Positions 10,657 to 22,200 of a stretch of DNA of 64,000 bases are shown here, one piece after another (positions within the stretch are counted from its first letter, which is position 1; every line of letters starts with the position of its first letter). Position numbers and translations under genes: made by a program. This DNA is from Lepus europaeus (lineage: Eukaryota; Chordata; Mammalia; Lagomorpha; Leporidae): NCBI RefSeq assembly GCF_033115175.1, contig NC_084830.1, positions 112,060,709-112,124,708 of the forward strand, in the 5' to 3' direction. Below the pieces are notes generated by a model. It was not told where the DNA came from, searched no databases, and worked only from the letters and a program-made list of their open reading frames with translations.

Positions 10657-10998
10657 TGGGACCATGTTATGGTGTAGCAGCTTAAGCCACCTGTGACATT
10701 GGCATCCCATATGGGCACTGGTTCAAGTCCTGGCTGCTCCACTTCTGATCCAGCTCCTTGTTAATGTGCCTGGGAAGGCAGTAGAAGATAGCCCAAGTGC
10801 TTGGGCTCTCACACCCATGTGGGAGACCCAGAAGAAACTCTTGACTCCTGGCTTTGGCTGGCCTAGCCCAGGCCATTGTGGGGAATGGGGAATGAACCTA
10901 CCTATTAAAGGTATCTCTCCTGTGCTGACTCTCTTTCTCTTTCTGTAACTCTGCCTTTAAAATAATTAAAATATCTCTAATAAATAAATAAAAATGAA
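10657..10998 (+). mobile_element. Older C-SINE
   Basis: GGGACCATGTTATGGTGTAGC head, GTTCAAGTCCTGGCTGCTCC, and AAATAAATAAAAATG tail. Confidence 0.85.
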
Positions 10999-11059
10999 TT
11001 GAGTTTCAAAGATCAGGATGAAGTCTTTCTAATATTTACCACCAAGCCACCCTTTTGTT

Positions 11060-11250
11060 CTCAGTGCCCAGCACTGAGTTAAGCGCATCAGACATGAGTT
11101 GCTTCATCTTCACAAAGGCTCACTGGTATGGGAGCCATTTTATCCTTATTTTATGGACAAGGAAACTAAAATATAGAGAGCCAAAATTGCCACTCCAAAA
11201 CTGTACAACCAGGAATTGACATCTAAATCTGCCTGTTTATGATGCCTCAT
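11060..11250 (+). mobile_element. MIR element
   Basis: GCACTGAGTTAAGCGCATC, TTTTATCCTTATTTTATGGAC and AAGGAAACTAAAATATAGAGAG follow the MIR core in order. Confidence 0.75.
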
Positions 11251-12690
11251 TGTAACCTCTCCACTCCCACTAGTAGGCATCCCACGCTCAGGAAGAAGTG
11301 CCAGTTGTACTTAGGGTTGCCCTCATTAACACGGTGTTAGGAAGTACATGAAGGCTCTCAGGCCATACTCTCTTCAGGACCACCCTTATAAAGCACAGTG
11401 ATTCATGCCTGCCACAGGTGCTAAACTGCTTTTGTTGTTGTTAATTAGTGGTTGCTAGAAGTTTGTACAAAGATGAGAGTTTCCAGGTTGCATCTGAAGG
11501 AACGGGGCCCAAATCTATCCAATTTAATTATTTGTGAGCCCTCATCCTGAATCAGATCCCATTCTAGGATTGGGGACAAGGAGAAAGGGTCACAATCCCA
11601 GCCTTCAACAAGCTCATTTGGGAGCGAAGGAGACAGCTAAGTAAATGGATTGGTATGTTGTTATGCAGTGAATGGGAAAGTTGGAAGATTGTAAGAGGGG
11701 CTTCAAGTAGTGTAGAAAACAAGAAGTTTTTTTTTCTGGAAGAGGGGATTTATAAGTTGGGTTTAAAAGTCTGAGCAAGTACTCACTGGAAACTCAATAA
11801 GAGAGACTACCACATGCAAAAAGTGTGAGGGGATCAGGAAAATGTAAGGACTCAGCTTGCTTTAAGTAGTTCTGACCAGAACATAGAACAAAAGATGACT
11901 AGGAACAAGAGATGCAGCTAAAGAGGTACACAGAGGCCAGTCATGATTGGCCTCAAATCCCTGGGTAAGGAGCTGGGATTTTATTTGAAGATAGGGTAGC
12001 AGGGAGAGACATGATCCTAAGCTCTGGAAATAATACAATCTACTTTGCTTTTGACATTGGTGAGAAAGCTAGATCAGGTAAGGCCAGCTAAGAGGTATGA
12101 AGGGCCTGTAGGGGTACAAATGAGAGATGTGAAGATGTGCTGTAGAGAGTAATGAACCCAAGGGGAACAACAAAAGGACTCAGTGATTGGGTGGATGCAA
12201 GGGGCAGGAGGTATCCAAAACAACTTCCAGCTTGTGTCTTGGGCAAATGGGTGGTGGCTGAGACAAACACCCTTTAGGAGAATGAAGTGGGGTGGGAAAA
12301 TGATGATGCCAGACTTGCTGAGGTTTGAAGGGCTAGGAGTCAGGGAGTTGGCAGGTGGAGGAGAGCTCCAGAAAGAGGCACTTCCTTATTTCTAAGAGGA
12401 CATTCCTGGAAGGACTCAATCCTGGGCAGGGCAGAAGGGTGTAACACCACGCTGAGAGCCTCTAGAGTGTAAATTTTCAATTGCTGAAATGAACTGGTTT
12501 CTGTGACAAAACATGGATTGCTTCCCCTGGAAGATCAAAAAGGCCAAGGAGGTACTTTGATCTCTTACTGTTTATTCTCCATACTTCCCTTCTCAGCAAA
12601 TAACACCACCATCTACCCTAAGGCTCAAGCTCAAATCAAGCACCCCCTTTGCTGTCCCCATTCACCTCATCTAATACAATCACAGCAGTC
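11251..12690. other. Ancient repeat-derived DNA, family unassigned
   Basis: From about 11530 to 12400, phrases such as GGAGCTGGGATTTTATTTG, GAGACATGATCCTAAG and TCTTGGGCAAATGGGTGG follow, in order, a well-known old mammalian interspersed repeat that I cannot name with certainty. No gene is seen. Confidence 0.45.
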
Positions 12691-12777
12691 AGCACACTAG
12701 TGAAGATTAATGGAGAGAAATAATGGAGTTAGTACCTAACAGACCAGGCAGTCATCTTGTTAAAGAACTGAGATCAT
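12691..12777 (+). repeat. Diverged direct repeat, left copy
   Basis: Resembles 13502-13580: both contain GAGAAATAATG, CTAA.AGACCAG.CAG and CATCTTG.TAAA. By eye roughly three quarters of positions agree. It bounds about 720 bp of unassigned DNA. Confidence 0.6.
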
Positions 12778-13501
12778 AGTCTGCATTCAGACTGGAGTTT
12801 TTATCAATGTTGGGTGTGGGCCCTCTTTCTCCTCCCTCACATCTTTTCTGGTATACTGCTGAGTTGGAGGGATTTCTGGGTGTGGAATCCCCTTCCAGAA
12901 CTTCATAGTAGCACCACTGGTGAAAGGAAGATGAGATTCTCATAAACTGTTCCCAGGGAGAGGGCAGGGACCCACCCAACCAAGTTATTGAACAATGGCA
13001 AGACTTTTGATATGTAAATGTTGGTTTGCTTCCAAGGCTTACTTCCTTGTTCCATCACACAGGAATTCCCATTTTTCTTCTGCCCCTTGCACACACATTG
13101 GCTCATGTCTACCTAGCTACTGTAACAGTCCCCCTCTCAAGAGAAGTAACCCATAATTTTATGGGTGTAATGTGGATGAAGGGTCCATCTTCTGTACTTT
13201 CTTCAAGCTGACATATGGGCTTAGAGCTGTTTATTGGTATTCTCTTGCTATCTGTCCTATGGTGTTTGGAGATGGCCTGTGAAGTGACTGTCTTGTGCAG
13301 TGCAGAAGACTGGTTACATCATCCAGAGGGATAGGCTAGAAGCCCTGTCTTATCACCTGGAGCTGAATGGCTTATACCCACTGGTTTTCAGTATCACTCC
13401 ATGGTTGCCAAATAAGTTGCCAGAAATTGGCTGCTTGGGGGATCTTGTCTTCGTACAAGAAAGCATTCAGATGTGAGACAGAGAGTAGCAGTAGGTATGC
13501 T
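12778..13501. other. Unassigned DNA between direct repeats
   Basis: No SINE, L1 or gene is recognised. Short open frames on both strands have no family I know. Confidence 0.4.
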
Positions 13502-13580
13502 AGCACGTTAATGGGGAGAAATAATGAAGAAAGTACACCTAATAGACCAGACAGGCATCTTGGTAAACAATGAGAACCAT
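13502..13580 (+). repeat. Diverged direct repeat, right copy
   Basis: Partner of 12691-12777. The young SINE that follows at 13619 is a later, separate insertion. Confidence 0.6.
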
Positions 13581-13618
13581 CCAATCTGTCTTAAACAGTC
13601 CCCATCACTCTTGATCTG

Positions 13619-13963
13619 TTTTTTTTTTTTTTTTTTTTTTTTGACAGGCAGAGTGGATAGTGAGAGAGAGAGAGAGACAGGGAGAAAGGTCTTCCTTTTG
13701 CCGTTGGTTCACCCTCCAATGGCTGCCGTGGCCGGCACGCACAGCGCTGATCCAAATCCAGGAGCCAGGTGCTTCTCCTGGTCTCCCATGCGGGTGCAGG
13801 ACCCAAGGACTTGGGCCATCCTCCACTGCACTCCCGGGCCATAGCAGAGATCTAGCCTGGAAGAGGGGCAACCGGGACAGAATCCGGCGCCCAGACTGGG
13901 ACTAGAACCCGGTGTGCCAGGACCGCAGGCAGAGGATTAGCCTATTCAGCCGAGGCGCCGGCC
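13619..13963 (-). mobile_element. Young C-SINE (CSINE1-like)
   Basis: Poly(T), GACAGGCAGAGTGGATAGTG at the left and GAGGCGCCGGCC at the right. The target duplication is not clear. Confidence 0.95.
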
Positions 13964-13969
13964 ATCTGA

Positions 13970-14105
13970 TGACCTGCTTTTCCTATATCACACATCTGTC
14001 TACTTGCTTACTGTCTCCCATCAAATGTATCCAGGAAGGCAGGAGCTTTGTTCTGTTGATCCCTAGACCAGTGTCTGATACATTGTAGTTTTTAAATGCA
14101 ATTCT
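13970..14105 (+). mobile_element. L2 3' end fragment
   Basis: TACTGTCTCCC, AAGGCAGGAGCTTTGTTCTG and CCCTAGACCAGTGTCTGATAC match the L2 terminus. Confidence 0.55.
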
Positions 14106-14299
14106 TGATCCAAGCACTTCTCCCTAAGTCTGCTACTACCACTGATTCAAGCCCCTGCACAATTCCTTGAGTGCCCCCTGAGCTCCCCAAAGTTGGTGAC
14201 TGATTGCATGTGAGCCAACAGGGAGAAGAGGAAACATGTGATGCCTAATCTTTAATTTCCAAATCATCAGTCCTGCTCAATTTACCCATATTCAACAAA

Positions 14300-14740
14300 G
14301 TAGCCAGAATCATTCCCTAAAATCATAAAGCATGTCACCCTACTGCTTAAATCCTTTAGTGGACCCCAAGATCCAGCACATTCACCATTCCCAATTCATC
14401 CTCTATCATTTTACCTCTTGTCCTCTATTCCCCACACATTGTTTCTCCTGTTTCTCAAAGCAAGCAGATCTCCACCTTAGTCAGAAACACTCTTCCCCAG
14501 TAACCTGCCTGGGTCCCAGCTCCAAAGCCACCTACTCAGAGAAACCTTTCTGCACTGTCTAATGTAATCTTCCTCCTTCACAACTCCAGGTACTCTCTAG
14601 CTCATCAACCTGATTATTTTCTTCACATCATTTAACATAGTCTATTCTTATTTATGGATTTGTTAACTTGATTATTGTTTCTTTTTCACCTCTTTCCCCC
14701 CAGCATACATTCCACCAGCAGAAACATAGTTAAAATTTAA
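14300..14740 (+). mobile_element. L2 LINE fragment
   Basis: CCTACTGCTTAAATCCTTTAGTGG, CAAAGCCACCTACTCAGAGAAACC and the following segment to TTCCCCCCAGCATACATTCC follow the L2 3' region in order. Confidence 0.6.
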
Positions 14741-14777
14741 TCTTTATTAAATGAAATTGTGCTTCCATCTATCATAA

Positions 14778-15109
14778 TAGTCTTTTTTTTTTTAAAGGAT
14801 ATATTTATTTATTCTAAAGGCAGAGTATCAGAGAAAGGGAGAGAGAGACAGAGATCTTCCATCCACTAGATCATTCTCCGGATGGCTGCAACATCTAGGG
14901 CTGGACAAGGTTGGACCTAGGAGCCAGGAACTCCATCCCAGGCTCTAAAACTGGTGGCAGGGGCACAAGTACCTAGGCCATCCATCCCCATGTGCATAAG
15001 CACTGAGCTGGATCAGAAGTGGAGTAGCTGAGACTCAGACCAGCAGTCCAACACGGAATGCTGGCATGGCAGGCAGCAGCTTGACCAGCTGCACCACAAC
15101 ACTGGCCTC
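14778..15109 (-). mobile_element. Older C-SINE
   Basis: Poly(T), ATTTATTCTAAAGGCAGAG at the left and CACCACAACACTGGCC at the right. Confidence 0.88.
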
Positions 15110-15499
15110 TATCAAGACGGTCTTGATGAAAACAATGTTCCACGGATAATGTAACTTCTCACGTGTTGCCCCGTCTCGAAAACGAACGCTAATTAAAGCG
15201 CGTTCATTGTACGTGGTTCACAAGGCTGCTGAATTAAAGCAAGTGACCCACACAGCGCGCGCAGCAGAGCGCCTCGGATATGCTAAGATTCAGTATGAAT
15301 CTTGTGGTCTCCTCAATCACCCTCATTCCAACCCCAACCTTCAAGGTGTCTCTATTAAGTAGGGGATTCCTTGGCGAATGCCTTTCATCCACAAATGGAC
15401 GCCACGGTTCATCAAGAGCACTTCTAGAGCCCGCAGTTTACAGCTTTCCGTGGCACGACGACGGGCTTTTCTTTCTCAGAAGGAGGTCTGCGAGTGCTA
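15110..15499. other. Unassigned DNA upstream of PANK3 promoter
   Basis: Unique-looking sequence with a 17-bp palindrome at 15111-15127, a CACGTG at 15160 and many CG dinucleotides from about 15160. It may be an upstream part of the PANK3 control region. Confidence 0.4.
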
Positions 15500-15609
15500 A
15501 AACAGCCATGACAGTCCCTGTAAAGAGCTCCTCCCCCCCTCCCCGTCTTCTTCGGCGGCGAGGCGGGACCCAAGCCCCGGGATTCCCCAGCCCGCCCATC
15601 TCAGTCACT

Positions 15610-15614
15610 ATTGG
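15610..15614 (-). promoter_or_regulatory. Inverted CCAAT box
   Basis: ATTGG on the + strand inside CACTATTGGCTGCC is an NF-Y-type CCAAT box on the - strand. It lies within the CpG island, about 110 bp before the first ACTACA motif. NF-Y use is an inference from the motif alone. Confidence 0.4.
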
Positions 15615-15715
15615 CTGCCTCCTCGCTGGCGTGACTAACGCCCCGCCCACTCCTCCCTGGGACCACTCTGAGGCGATCTCCGGGAGCGGAGGGGCCTGGG
15701 AGGTGGGGCCGCAGT

Positions 15716-15734
15716 GCATCCTGGGCTTTGTAGT
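15716..15734 (-). promoter_or_regulatory. ZNF143/THAP11-type promoter motif, reverse copy
   Basis: Read on the - strand this is ACTACAAAGCCCAGGATGC. It fits the conserved mammalian promoter consensus ACTAYRNNNCCCR and the longer ZNF143 (SBS) site ending in ATGC. It is the first of two such sites 48 bp apart in opposite orientation, placed just upstream of the inferred PANK3 start of transcription. Confidence 0.7.
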
Positions 15735-15781
15735 CCATCTCCACAGCGGCGTTCAGAGAGCAAGTCCTTTCGATCCAGAGA

Positions 15782-15799
15782 ACTACAATCCCCAGCAGC
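15782..15799 (+). promoter_or_regulatory. ZNF143/THAP11-type promoter motif, forward copy
   Basis: ACTACAATCCCCAGCAGC matches ACTAYRNNNCCCR and resembles a ZNF143 binding site. It faces the reverse copy at 15716-15734. Such sites usually sit within about 100 bp of the start of transcription, which fits a start near 15870. Confidence 0.7.
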
Positions 15800-15830
15800 C
15801 AGGCGGAGAGCGGAGCAAGTGGGGGCTGGC

Positions 15831-15838
15831 GTCACGTG
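15831..15838 (+). promoter_or_regulatory. GTCACGTG E-box
   Basis: The palindromic core CACGTG with 5' GT matches USF/TFE-type E-boxes. It lies at the downstream edge of the promoter motif cluster. A second CACGTG occurs upstream at 15160-15165, outside the CpG island. Binding by a particular factor cannot be told from the sequence. Confidence 0.45.
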
Positions 15839-15869
15839 GGCGTCCGGCCTGGGCGGGCTATTTCTCAGT

Positions 15870-16176
15870 GCGGAGGCGGCGGCGGCTCGGGGTCCGGGGC
15901 CTTTTGTCTGGAGCGGCTGTGGGGGGGCCCCGGAGCGGCGAGACCGGCGGCCTTCCCCCAGCTCGCTCGGTCCCGGCCGCCCCTCGCGGGGGTGGGGGGC
16001 CACCCCTGGGCCGGGCGTCGCCTCAGGCGCCGCCGCCCCGCCCTAGGCCCGCCCCGCCCGGCCGGAGGGGAGGAACCGGCTGGGCCTCGCCGCGCGGCCC
16101 AGCCACCCCCGGAGTCGCCCGCGCTGCGCTCCGTGCCCCGGACCCGAGGCTGCCTCTCGCTCCTCCGACTGACGCC
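15870..16176 (+). other. PANK3: PANK3 5' UTR (inferred)
   Basis: This is the region between the inferred start of transcription and the ATG at 16177. It is GC-rich and begins with GCGGAGGCGGCGGCGG. I see no ATG in it. The start context is GACGCCATGA, with G at -3. The PANK3 frame stays open through the whole segment, and an in-frame CTG with A at -3 lies at 16150. The 5' edge is uncertain by some tens of bases. Confidence 0.6.
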
Positions 16177-16204
16177 ATGAAGATCAAGGATGCCAAGAAG
16201 CCCT
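16177..16204 (+). CDS. PANK3: PANK3 coding exon 1
   Basis: Encodes MKIKDAKKP plus the first base of Ser10, followed by the donor GTAAGA at 16205. The start is chosen because it gives the family N-terminus and has G at -3. Confidence 0.96.
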
Positions 16205-19200
16205 GTAAGATGGGGGCATGGGCCCGTCTGGTTGGGGGGGCACCCCTGGGCCGCATTCGGAAGGCTCTTGGCGGGGCGGCCTGGCTTCAAGCCGGTCTCC
16301 GGCGCCCAGCCCGGGAGGGGGGCGGAGGGACCGTCCCAGCCCTGGGTTCTAGGCTTCCGTCCTCCCCATCCCCCTTTACGCGCAAGTGCCGCCCCCTAAC
16401 CCTTTCCTCCCACTTCCTCCCGGAGGCCTGGCAGGCGCGGGAGGGAATTTTTGATTCCGCTCGCGCTGGTGCGGGACTAGAGCTACCAGGTTTCCTCTCC
16501 CAGCTGGAAGTCACGTTGAAAAGAGGTAGTCTTGACTGGTCCCGGGGTGCAGTGGCCACTCGTTTTTAGGGGTTTCTGGGCTTCCTGCTGGTGTCCTTGA
16601 AATCCCGCTGGGTTCCTGGGGAATTGTTACTGTTAGCAATTGGAGCTTTTAAACGCACGTGCACGTAAGCTGCCAGCGGGCAGTTGCCTCCGCTTGTTCA
16701 GGTTTAAGAGCATCAACTAGTTGATGTTTGTTTTAGAAAACACAGAAACAAATAGAACAGAACACCCGTATTCCCGCTGCCCGGAGTGAACCACTAGTGA
16801 CATTATGGTGCATACCTCTAGAGATTTTTCTTTGACTATATGCATGTACTTAGAACAAACTTCTTGCCGTGCTTTAAGGAAGATAAGGTGTTTTTTTTTT
16901 TTTTTTTTCCTTTCAAACCTTTTATTCCGGCAGTTTGCTTATTGAAACACTTAGCCATTGTCCTTGTCATAATTTTCAAGTGCAGTCTCCCAGTACCAGT
17001 AGGAATGTGCGAATTCCTGCTCATATCTTGAGTTACATTGATGTCTTGCGGCCTTTTACAGTGTTTAAAGGGATTCTCCCGACTGGACTGTGGAACTCTA
17101 CAGCAATAAGACGGGGCACTGGCAGCTTCCCTGCCTGTCCATCAGGGTTCTTGTCACTTCCCAGGAGAGACAGCATGGCCTAGCTCTCGGAAAACTGCTA
17201 ATTGTTAACTTAAATGTGAAATAAATTGGTCTTGACTTTACTGATGAGCAAATTGAACTTAGCCCCTGAGTAACTTTATGAAGCCTACACTAACTTTGTG
17301 CTGATGAGGTTCAGAGCCCTAGGTGTTTGGCTCAAAGTCCAGTGTTCTCTCTCCTCCCATTGGGAGAGTCGCAATACTTAAAGCAAAACACGCCTTTCTT
17401 ATCTGGTAGTTTTACCTGCTAATTTAAAATATTTTTAAATGATGATTTATTGGTATAGTTGTTGAAAGAATCAAAAGAGATTTGAGAGCTTAAATGACAG
17501 TAATGTAGCAACATTTCTCATTTACTTTACATTTGCTGAATTAAACATGTGCATCTTGAACACTCAAACATCTTCCCTCGACACACATTTTCTCTGCTTG
17601 TCTTAGTGTTTATATTCAGTGAAGAATTTTTGATATATTCTGACTCCGCTGGTCATGGCGATTTTCTTTGTCATGATTGTGATTTAATTACTTATAATCA
17701 GATAGGAGTATCACCTAAGCTGTTTGGAAGTTTATAGAATAAACTTCAGGTTGAGAAATAAAACAAAACTTTTTCTTAAGTAGGTTTATCATTACTCCAG
17801 TGTGGTTCATTGTGAGACCATTAATCTTAAAATAGAATCATGCTGAAAAACTGGTCAGTTGATGTGGTTTAGAAATCTAAAACAGCATTTCCAGTTTTTT
17901 ATATGTAAAAGATGACTTTACTGCCTACTGAATTCTTTATAGCCAAAATAAGGAGCATCTTGCTTTTTTGTGTATGGAAAATAAGATATTTCAACCATGA
18001 ACTGTGCTGAATATTTATAACTGTTCAGTATTGTTCTAGTTTTTCAAAACAGCCTAGTTAAAACATTTGTTTAGTTATAGATACTTAGAGTTTTTAAATA
18101 TAATTATAACATTTATTGTCAAGTTAGTATGTGTAAGGCACTACGCTATGTGCATTGTATCATTTAACTCTTAACATCGATACTTGAAAAACTATAGCAT
18201 ACTGGTTAAACAAGTGACTGACTTTATTCGTTTTCTTAACATTATTCCTGTAAATGTTAGAAAGCATTGCTTTTATGTACATCACCAGTAGTACCACTTT
18301 ATAAACCAAATGCATGCATACATTAACAAAGAATTTGCTTTATCTTTTAGATTGTGTAACTCAGAGGTTAGTGTTTGAAATTAAGTTTTAATTCAACCCC
18401 AGGGGAAGGAGAAAATAAAATTATGTGTTTGTTCGTACCTTGACTGACTTTTTTTTTTTTTTAAAGATTTGTTTATTTATTTGAAAGAATTATGGGGAGG
18501 GTTGGGAAGAGGCAGAGAGAGAGAACCACCCAGTGGTTCAGTCCCCAGATGGCCACTACAGCCAGTGCTGAGCCAGGCCAAAGACAGGAGCTTGATCCAG
18601 GTCTTCCACATGGGTGGCAGGGGCCCAAGCACTGTGGTCATCTTCCACTGCTTTTTCCAGGCCATTTGGAGAGAGCTGGATCAGAAGTGGAGTTTCTGGG
18701 GCTCAATCCAGCGCCAGTATGGGATGCTGACACTTTATCTGCTGTGCCGTGTCAACCACCAACATTTTTTCTTTCTCAAGATTTATTTATTTGAGAGGCA
18801 AAGTTTTAGGCAGGATAGGTCTTCTGTCTGCTGCTTCATTCCACAAATGGCTGCAACAGCCAGATGTGCCTATCTGAAGCCAGGAGCTGGGAGCTTCTTC
18901 CAGGTCTCCCACATGGGTGCCATCTTAAACTGCTTTCCCAAGCCATTAGTAGAGAGCTGGATCAGAAGTGGAGCAGCCAGGACTCAAACTGGCATCCATA
19001 TGGGATGCTGGCGCTGCAGGCAGAGGCTTAACCTAACTATGCCACAGCACCAGCCCCGGCATGATTCCTTTCTCCCTTCCTCCCTTCCACAGAAAGGTCT
19101 TCCTTTTCTGTTGGTTCACCACCACCACCAGCGCCCCCCCCCCCCCCCCCCCCCCCCCCCGAGCAGGGAGCCAGGAGCCAGGTGCTTTATCCTGGTCTCC

Positions 19201-22200
19201 CATGTGGGTGTAGGGCCCAAGCACTTGGGCCATCCTCCACTGCCCTCCTGGGCCACAGCAGAGAGCTAGACTGGAAAAGAAGCAACCAGGACAGAATCCG
19301 GCTCCCCAACCGGGACTAGAACCCCGGGGTGCTGGCACCACAGGCGGAGGATTAGCCTAGTGAGCCGCAGCACCGGCCCGACATGATTTCTTTCTTTCTT
19401 TTTTTTTTTTTTTGACAGGCAGAGTGGATAGTGAGAGAGAAACAGAGAGAAAGGTCTTCCCTTCTGCCATTGGTTCACCCTCCAATGGCCGCTGCGGCCG
19501 GCGCATCGCGCCGATCCGAAGCCAGGAGCCAGGTGCTTCTCCCGGTCTCCCATGCGGGTGCAGGGCCCAAGGTCTTGGGCCATCCTCCACTGCACTCCCG
19601 GGCCATAGCAGAGAGCTGGCCTGGAAGAGGGGCAACCGGGACAGAATCCGGTGCCCTGACCAGGACTAGAACCCCGTGTGCCGGCGCTGCAAGGCGGAGG
19701 ATTAGCCTGTTAAGCCACGGCGCCGGCATGATTTCTTAATGTATAGTTTTTTCAGCTTATGTTTTGCTTACCTGTATGGCATGTAACTGGATTAATAAGG
19801 TGATAATAAAAGGTGGTTTTTTTATAAATGAGAAAAGCAGACAGGAGCCCCCAAATACCCATAATGGTGGAGGCCAGATGCGAGGGTCACATTCCAGGGG
19901 TCTCCTGTGGATGGTACAAACCTAGCTTCTCTAGCCATCACCACTGCCTCTTGGGGTCTGCATAGGCAAGAAGCTGGAGTCAGTGACAAGAGGCTCTCCA
20001 ATATGTAATACAGTGCCCACCATAATAAGTAGGTTTATTTAATTTATTTTCAAAATCCTATTTTATTTGTCTGAAAGGCAGAGTTACAGAGAGAGAGCTT
20101 CCATCTATTGGTTCACTCCCCAGATGGCTGCCAAGGCCAGAGCTGGACTAGACTGAAACCAGGAACTTGAGTGATCTTGCACTGCTTTCCCAGGTGCATT
20201 AACAGAGAGTTGGATCGAAAATGGAGCTGCCTGGGCTTGAACTGGCACTCATACAGGATGCTGCCAGCACAACCAAAAGCTTAACCCGCTATGCTATAAT
20301 GGTGGCCCCAGTAAATATATTTAGATGGAACATAATACAGGTTTTAAGTTGTACTTTGCTAAGAAGTAAGGTAGCTAAAGTTTTCATATGTATGTAACTT
20401 GCTAAATACACTTTGATGGACTGCTTTGTAAATTTAGTTGTTAATCAGTACCACCGGGCCGGCATTTTGGCATAGTAGGTAAAGCCATCAGCTGCTCCAC
20501 TTCCAATCCAGCTCCCTGCTAGTGGCCTGGGAAAGCAGAAGCAGAAGGCCCAAGTGCTTGGGCCCCTGCCACCACATAGGAAACCTAGAAGAAGCTCCTG
20601 GCTTCCGACTGGCCCAGCTCTAGCTGTTGCTGCCATCTGGGGAGTGAACCAGCAGATGGAAGATCTCTCTCTGTCTCTCCCTCTGTAACTGTGCCTTTCA
20701 CATAAATAAATCTTTTTTTAAAAAGAATTAATATCACTTCCAGGCGATAATAAGGTGCATCAGGAGGTAATGATTTTTTTTTTTTTTTTTTGACAGGCAG
20801 AGTTAGAGAAAGATCTTTATCTGTTGGTTCACCCCCCAAGTGGCCGCTACGGCTGGCAAGCTGTGGCTGGCATGCTGTGCCAATCCAAAGCCAGGAGCCA
20901 GATGCTTCCTTCTCCTGGTCTCCCATGCAGGTTCAGGGCCCAAGCACTTGTGCCATCCTCCACTGCACTCCCAGGCCACAGCAGAGAGCTGGACTGGAAG
21001 AGGAGCAACCAGGACAGAATCCGGCGCCCCAACCGGTACTAGAACCCGGGGTGCCAGCACCGCAGGCGGAGGATTAGCCTAGTGAGCGTGGTGCCGGCAA
21101 TGATTTCTAATATAGTTCTGGGTAGGCATAACTGATTTACTAAAGAAAAAAATTATTTGAGGCTCCCCTCAGGAAAATATTGAATGGGTGAGGATGGTTA
21201 TTTTCTACTTCATAACACTACTGTTTTTTTTTTTTTTATTTGAAGTGATTATTGAGACAAGTATAACCGGTTTTTAAGAACTCGAGATACATCTGGAATT
21301 TGTCAGTGAATATCTGCCTTTAGAATTTATTCCTTAAAGTACCCTATACTATTTTGATCATTTTTCAGCATTAGGTTTGACTTTATGCCTTAAGAATAAT
21401 CAAGGCCGGCGCCGCCGCTCACTTGAATAATCCTCCGCCTGCGGCGCCGGCACCCCTGGTTCTGGCCCCAGTTGGGGTGCCAGATTCTATCCCGGTTGCT
21501 CCTCTTCCAGTCCAGCTCTGCTGTGGCCCGGGTGCTTGGGCCCTGCACCCGCATGGGAGACCAGGAGGAAGCACCTGGCTCCTGACTTCGGATCGGCGCA
21601 GCCCAGCCATTTGAGGGGTGAACCAACAGAAAAGGAAGACCTTTCTCTCTGTCTCTCTCTCTCTCACTGTCTAACTCTGCCTGTCAAAAAAACAAAAAGA
21701 ACAATCAAAGAAACTCTAGTTTGGTATAGGATCCTCTGAGGCAGGAATCTGCTTGGGACCCATAGCAATTATATAGCTCTTTAGTGCTTCATACCAACAC
21801 TTGATATCAAACCTACAGCACCTTGTTAGAAATTAAATATCGCCTGCTGATTAATCATTTTCAAAGGTAATTGGAATACAAGTTTTACCTTTTATGGGCA
21901 TATTCTATCGGGTGAGGAGGATAATAATTCTTGGTAGTTTGGTATATGTTTGTTCCGTATGAGGACCTAATGGCAACTCACTAGACCGATTGAGACATAC
22001 GCATTATTTTTTTGAAGACCAAATAAAACACATTATGAGGGATTCTCTGAAATTCTCACAGGCTGTAGAAGATAGTGTATATTTGCCAACATTGCAGTGC
22101 TTACTACATTTACAGAATGTTTTGTTTCGGTTTATAAATAGGTATTTTGGGTTTGTTTTTTCCCACCTTGGCAGTAAGTGTTTCATTCTTTAAAAAATAA

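Larger units (their letters stand above)
15500..16560 (+). promoter_or_regulatory. PANK3: PANK3 CpG-island promoter
   Basis: A stretch dense in CG dinucleotides and G/C runs covers the region from about 680 bp upstream of the PANK3 start codon through the start of intron 1. No TATA box is visible. It holds an inverted CCAAT box, two ACTACA..CCCA motifs and a GTCACGTG E-box, described separately. This is the usual architecture of a broadly expressed housekeeping promoter. The start of transcription is inferred to lie near 15860-15880, just after the motif cluster. Confidence 0.85.

Noticed and set aside
15280-16569. 429-codon open frame over the PANK3 CpG island as a separate gene
   Set aside because: It contains the PANK3 start in frame and reads on into intron 1; most of it lies upstream of the likely start of transcription. 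GC richness explains the lack of stops.
18469-19269. 266-codon open frame in PANK3 intron 1
   Set aside because: It is a read-through of three antisense SINEs, with no protein family.
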